From Goniomonas avonlea (taxonomy: Eukaryota > Cryptophyceae > Goniomonadida > Goniomonadaceae), in the NCBI GenBank assembly GCA_003573635.1, contig QUTJ01031438.1:1-11765 (forward strand): a stretch of 11,765 nt of DNA, given 5' to 3'. The translations under genes and the position numbers were made by a program. Shown here piece after piece: positions 8,628-11,765 of the stretch. Below the pieces are notes generated by a model, which had not been told where the DNA came from, searched no databases, and worked only from the letters and a program-made list of their open reading frames with translations. Every line of letters begins with the position of its first letter. Within the stretch, counting starts at the first letter, position 1.

Positions 8628-8679
8628 AGTAACTAAGTTACTTGAGCAAGTTACTAAGTTCGAAGTAACTAAGTTACTT
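8628..8679. repeat. Two near-identical hairpins
   Basis: AAGTAACTAAGTTACTT at 8663-8679 is a perfect 7-bp stem with a 3-nt loop. Positions 8628-8642 carry the same hairpin with a 6-bp stem. Related AGTTACTAAGTT sequence lies between. They sit about 90 bp before the start of the next gene; the role is unknown. Confidence 0.7.
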
Positions 8680-8770
8680 GGGTACCGGGTAGACTACCGT
8701 AGTTGGGCAAAAACTGGAGTCAGCGCTCCGGGCGTTGTGCTGGTCGGCGAGGGACAGCGGATTGGAGCTG

Positions 8771-9382
8771 ATGGAGTGGCGGGTGTTTTTCCCAAAGCAC
8801 TTGATGGATGTGCTCGCGCAACCCTCCGTTCGGACTGTCGGTGATGTCGAGGAAAGAACTGATATTTATTGGAAGCACTCCGATGAATGTGGTATCAAAG
8901 AGCGTGGAGCTTCCAAGCGGCTCGAGGTGAAAGCACGATCGAACGTTGAAGGGTGTATTGAAACTTGGAACAAATCTGTTTGTCCCAGTTCTGATCTTCA
9001 AGCTGTTGTCGCACATCTGAATATGCTCTTTCCTGAACATCAGGCGACTGAGCAGCTGCTCAAGGATGGATCAGACCGGTTTGTATTCGCCAAGTCGCGC
9101 CGTCATGTGCGTACCAGCAGCTCAGTGTTCTCCACTAAGCTTCTTTTGCAGGGTCAGATAAATGGGACTGGTTTCGAACAGACCGATTGTGCAGTCTCCG
9201 AACCAGGAGGTCGGGTGTCACACTGGAGATCAATTTGTGTTGAGGGGTCAAGAAAACATATCAACGCCGGACAAGAGGCCCTGCTTCCTATCTTGTCACA
9301 GTTGGGACCTCAGTTGTTCGTTGGGGGATATCCGTCGTTTGTTGTGGCTCTGGCCAGTGGCAAACTCCATGCCCCAGGTTGA
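8771..9382 (+). CDS. Conserved uncharacterised protein (CYTH-like pattern suspected)
   Basis: Two exons, 8771-9106 and 9152-9382, joined by a 45-nt GTGCGT...GCAG intron, give 188 aa. The ATG at 8771 (MEWRVFF) is chosen because it begins the conserved-looking part; the frame is open further upstream but without a better ATG. Notable motifs: EERTDIYW, CGIKERG, KRLEVKAR and ETWNK, then after the intron EQTDCAV, ICVEGSR and VGGYPSFVVAL. The spacing of Lys, Arg and Glu on short strands (KERG, LEVKAR, VEGS) recalls proteins of the CYTH/triphosphate-tunnel type, but I cannot assign the family, substrate or reaction. There is no signal peptide or membrane segment. The intron has no in-frame stop, so retention would add 15 residues (203 aa). 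Confidence 0.75.
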   Translation: MEWRVFFPKHLMDVLAQPSVRTVGDVEERTDIYWKHSDECGIKERGASKRLEVKARSNVEGCIETWNKSVCPSSDLQAVVAHLNMLFPEHQATEQLLKDGSDRFVFAKSRRHVRTSSSVFSTKLLLQGQINGTGFEQTDCAVSEPGGRVSHWRSICVEGSRKHINAGQEALLPILSQLGPQLFVGGYPSFVVALASGKLHAPG

Positions 9383-9805
9383 AGTTGAGCAACCACAACC
9401 ACAAAACGTTCTGCGGTTCTGCGGCAGCTTGTGCATAGAATGAATGACTTTCATGTTTTCCAGAGTCTGTTGACCAAAACGGGTGCACATGTGCGCACGA
9501 GTTTCAACAAGCGTCAGGTCTGTACCACGCTCTGCTGAGCAGTCAAGGAAGTTAGTTGGAGCGACAAAACGCTTGCAGTCGGTTCCTTCGTCGCCTTGAG
9601 GCATGATTTCAGTGCACCGCTTCTCGAGGCGCCACCCAGCCTGACAGGCTTCTTTGTTGCCTGAAATTCTTTGTCGCCTGTAATTCTTGCCAATTTTTGT
9701 CACGTAGCAAATTCTTGCTACCGCTCCGTTAGTTCCGTTTTTGATCGAGTTTGCGTGGTGTCGCTGTGCAGTGGTTTGCGACCTAGTGGCCACTCCACCA
9801 AGCAA
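9296..9805 (-). CDS. Possible cysteine-rich exon, uncertain
   Basis: An open frame of about 170 codons on the minus strand overlaps the last ~87 bp of the preceding plus-strand gene. Its middle (about 9400-9660) has balanced codon use and regularly spaced cysteines (ACQAGWRLEKRC, GTDCKRF, FLDCSAERG, HMCTRFG, FCGCGC). No ATG with a signal peptide was found upstream, and the part above 9660 looks non-coding with several CAG acceptor candidates. It may be an internal or terminal exon of a secreted protein, a decayed gene piece, or chance. I do not recognise a family. Confidence 0.35.
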   Translation of the reverse strand: MLGGVATRSQTTAQRHHANSIKNGTNGAVARICYVTKIGKNYRRQRISGNKEACQAGWRLEKRCTEIMPQGDEGTDCKRFVAPTNFLDCSAERGTDLTLVETRAHMCTRFGQQTLENMKVIHSMHKLPQNRRTFCGCGCSTSTWGMEFATGQSHNKRRISPNEQLRSQL

Positions 9806-10013
9806 GGACAGGGCAAGTTCAAAAACAACGAGCCTATGACGTCAAAAAAAACAACTTGAGCCACAAGGGAGCGGTCGCCGGGAATCGTGCTTTTGAAATC
9901 AGCCCAAAGCTGTAATGCTACATTGTGGTACAGAATACAAGTTGGATCCCCGGCCGCACGATAGCTCACGCAAACCCGGGCGGTTCTCCTCCTGACGGTG
10001 GTTCAAATACTTC
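9806..10013. other. Spacer with a CRE-type palindrome
   Basis: No convincing gene is seen between the doubtful cysteine-rich frame and the end of the coiled-coil gene. The one notable site is the palindrome TGACGTCA (9837-9844), the consensus for CREB/ATF-type bZIP factors. It lies upstream of the doubtful minus-strand exon. Confidence 0.4.
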
Positions 10014-10376
10014 TTACTTGGCTGGTGACGCGCTGGTCTCGATCGACTTCTCGGGTGAACCTGCCTGTGCTGCGGTGTTGGGCGTCGCAGCGCCAGACAA
10101 CCCGCTGGGGAAGAAGATGAGCTGATCCTGGAGGGAAACAATCTCCTCCAGCTTGGCAACCATTTCGCGGTTGTAGTCTGCCTCAGACATTTCCTCCTTC
10201 TTGGTCTTCAAATCGGCGATCTGTTGCTTCTTGTCCTTGAGAGATCCGTGAATCGACGTGGCGGAAGACGCCTCCGGGAAGCTGGTGCGGTCGGTGAGGA
10301 TGGAAACGGTGCGCTTAATGGCATCGTGGGCCTGGTTGAACTGGTCGAAGATCTCCTTCCATTCGGGCGACGACAT
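10014..10376 (-). CDS. Small coiled-coil protein
   Basis: This intronless frame encodes 120 aa from the first ATG (10376, MSSPEWKEIFDQFNQAHDAI). An N-terminal helix (about 5-30) is followed by a Ser-rich linker. A charged heptad-like helix (about 50-90), with LKDKKQQIADLKTKKEEM and EMVAKLEEIVSLQDQL, suggests a coiled coil. The C-terminal tail is rich in Ala, Pro and Ser and probably disordered. There is no signal peptide or membrane segment. I do not recognise the family; it resembles small coiled-coil adaptor subunits in general layout only. The frame is open upstream to about 10505 but without another ATG. It is divergent from the PC-esterase gene. Confidence 0.72.
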   Translation of the reverse strand: MSSPEWKEIFDQFNQAHDAIKRTVSILTDRTSFPEASSATSIHGSLKDKKQQIADLKTKKEEMSEADYNREMVAKLEEIVSLQDQLIFFPSGLSGAATPNTAAQAGSPEKSIETSASPAK

Positions 10377-10627
10377 ACTTTCTGCTGCGGGGGGCGATGA
10401 GTGACGACGACAGAGACGATTCCAGAGCTCAAGCCAGCGCTGTTCAAATTTATCCTCTCTTCGCTCAAATTTTGACGTTGTTTTAGGGCACAGATTTGAA
10501 CCCAACTGAAACGCGAAGGAGCAGAGCGATACTGGAATTGGACTACTGTAGCGAGATACTCACTGCCACTGCCACTAGCGTAGTTGCTAGCGATTCTCAG
10601 GTTTTGGCGTCAAATTGGCGATGGGCG
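10377..10627. promoter_or_regulatory. Shared 5' region between divergent genes
   Basis: These 251 bp separate the coiled-coil ATG (minus) from the PC-esterase ATG (plus) and must contain both leaders and promoters. No TATA box or known operator stands out. CACTGCCACTGCCACTAG (10561-10578) is a short imperfect triplication. Confidence 0.4.
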
Positions 10628-11765
10628 ATGGGTCCGTTGCTCGTGTGCCTCGCACTCTTGGTTCTGGGCCAGGGGGGATCCTCCACGTCCCTATGCACTG
10701 ACGATCAGATTGGTGTGGGTGAATGGAAAGCAGAACATGGACCTCAGCCTTACTCTATGCAGCAATTCAGTGAGCAGGGCGCGCTATGCCCTGCGTTGGA
10801 CGTCGTGTGGACCTGGAGGCCAGATGCCTGCCAGCCACTCATGTTTTCTAGGGTTGGGATGTGTCGCGCACTTGGAGCGGGTGGACTCCTTATTGTGGGG
10901 GATAGCATCTCGAAAACCTTTTTTCAGTCTCTGCACATGTTGTTGACGAATAATCTCACGGCACTTGAAGAACAAGGCTGCGCGACGTACGCGAGAGACT
11001 GTCGTTCGACCGTATGTACCAAAGGTGATCTTGCTGGGATGGCAGGCATGGATTGCGAAATGCATTTTTTGTCCAGCCCGCACTTGTTGCTGGACAACTT
11101 CACGTCCAGCAGTCGCGATTGGCTCAGTAGGTGAAGTCATTGATACACCTGTGAAGTCATCTGTGTATTCGTTATCTGTTTGCCTGCCTTGACTTACTGT
11201 CAATGATGTGGGCAAGTCAGATACAGGCGCGCTGATGTATTGCTCCAGGGCACGAGCGCTGCGGCCCAGGACGATCCTGCTCAACTCGGGTGCACACCCA
11301 GCTGGAGAGGGAGTCCCGGTCGAACTCTTTCGCTCTCGGTAGGTGTTCAGAAGCTCATAAATCTTGCCCTCTTTTTATTCGTTTGTATTGAACAGTCTCC
11401 GAGCTCTTTCCTTCCCCTTTATGTTGACACAATCGCAGCGTCGCAAATGCAGTGCGGGCTGCACAGTCACTGGAGCATCACCCCTTGGTCCTTTTCTGGA
11501 CCTCTCCTCCAGGACATGCTGACTGCGCCAACTATTACGAACCCGCAGTTCTCCCGCCTGTCATTCCATCTGACTGGTCCTGGGACAGATTTGACGTGAG
11601 TGGGCGTGATGTCTGACAAGTGTGAGCGATGCGAGCATGTCATGAGGTCACCAACAAGCATGTCATGACCCACCAACAAGCATGTCATGACCCATCAGCA
11701 TGTCATGACCCACCAACAAGAGGGAATTGCTCCAGCATGGCAACGGTCTCTCTCTCTCTCTCTCT
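10628..11765 (+). CDS. Secreted PC-esterase/SGNH-type protein (3' end beyond window)
   Basis: Exons 10628-11130, 11249-11338 and 11439-11595 join in frame (250 residues so far); the next exon lies beyond the window. The ATG at 10628 begins a signal peptide (MGPLLVCLALLVLGQGG, residues 1-17) and is the only in-frame ATG upstream of the domain. Residues 59-68 read VVWTWRPDAC. IVGDSISKTFFQSL (89-102) has the GDS block, with S93 as likely nucleophile. LLNSGAH (178-184) and LFWTSPPGHADC (216-227) follow, as in PC-esterase proteins (TBL, CASD1, NXPE relatives). These families add or remove O-acetyl groups on glycans or are inactive relatives, so a glycan-modifying role in the secretory pathway is inferred. 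The C-terminal D-x-x-H motif should lie past the window. Intron lengths are 118, 100 and at least 170 nt, longer than in neighbouring genes. Confidence 0.85.
11634..11720 (+). repeat. Intronic minisatellite
   Basis: Four units of 18-24 bp with the core AGCATGTCATGACCCACCAA lie in the third intron of the PC-esterase gene. Units 1 and 3 are variants: the first has GAGGTC instead of GACCC and the third is shortened. Each unit contains the palindrome TCATGA. Confidence 0.85.
11748..11765 (+). repeat. TC dinucleotide repeat at window edge
   Basis: A TC microsatellite runs off the right end. It lies in the same intron as the minisatellite and is pyrimidine-rich on the transcribed-sense strand, like the tracts in the helicase introns. 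Confidence 0.85.

Noticed and set aside
10496-10627. N-terminal extension of the PC-esterase frame
   Set aside because: The frame is open but has no ATG before 10628, and a signal peptide starts exactly at 10628.

Overview
This is nuclear DNA from a eukaryote, probably a free-living protist or alga with compact genes. Five protein-coding genes can be rebuilt from conserved reading frames. Most introns are only 42-55 nt with GT-AG ends and a few have GC-AG ends. Coding exons are dense, spacers are short, and non-coding parts carry CT-, GA- and CA-rich microsatellites. No bacterial operon signals, rRNA, tRNA or CRISPR are visible. The sequence does not fix the lineage.

Layout. Positions 1-5847 (minus strand) hold most of a DDX11/CHL1-type iron-sulfur DNA helicase: Walker A, motif Ia, four Fe-S cysteines, DEAH box and start of helicase domain 2. 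The last motifs run off the left edge. Its introns hold a 129-bp inverted-repeat element like a MITE, a duplicated 70-bp segment and long pyrimidine tracts (as transcribed). A 122-bp spacer separates it from a divergent small plus-strand gene (5970-6366), predicted at 40 aa, with exons of 3 and 12 nt. Positions 6715-7870 (minus) hold an eight-exon gene for a 272-aa cysteine-rich protein with a signal peptide, a Frizzled-like cysteine pattern and a GPI-anchor-type tail. Positions 8056-8596 are a 541-bp repeat-rich element bounded by a perfect 14-bp inverted repeat. Positions 8771-9382 (plus) hold a conserved uncharacterised protein of 188 aa. A cysteine-rich minus-strand frame (9296-9805) is a doubtful exon. 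Positions 10014-10376 (minus) encode a 120-aa coiled-coil protein, divergent from a secreted PC-esterase/SGNH-type protein (10628 onward, plus) that runs off the right edge inside a minisatellite-bearing intron.

The genes do not form one pathway. One is a chromosome-maintenance helicase, two encode secretory-pathway proteins and the rest are unknown. The most unusual parts are the micro-exon gene, the Frizzled-like GPI protein, the two inverted-repeat elements, the GC-AG introns, and 45-nt introns that could be retained without breaking the frame.
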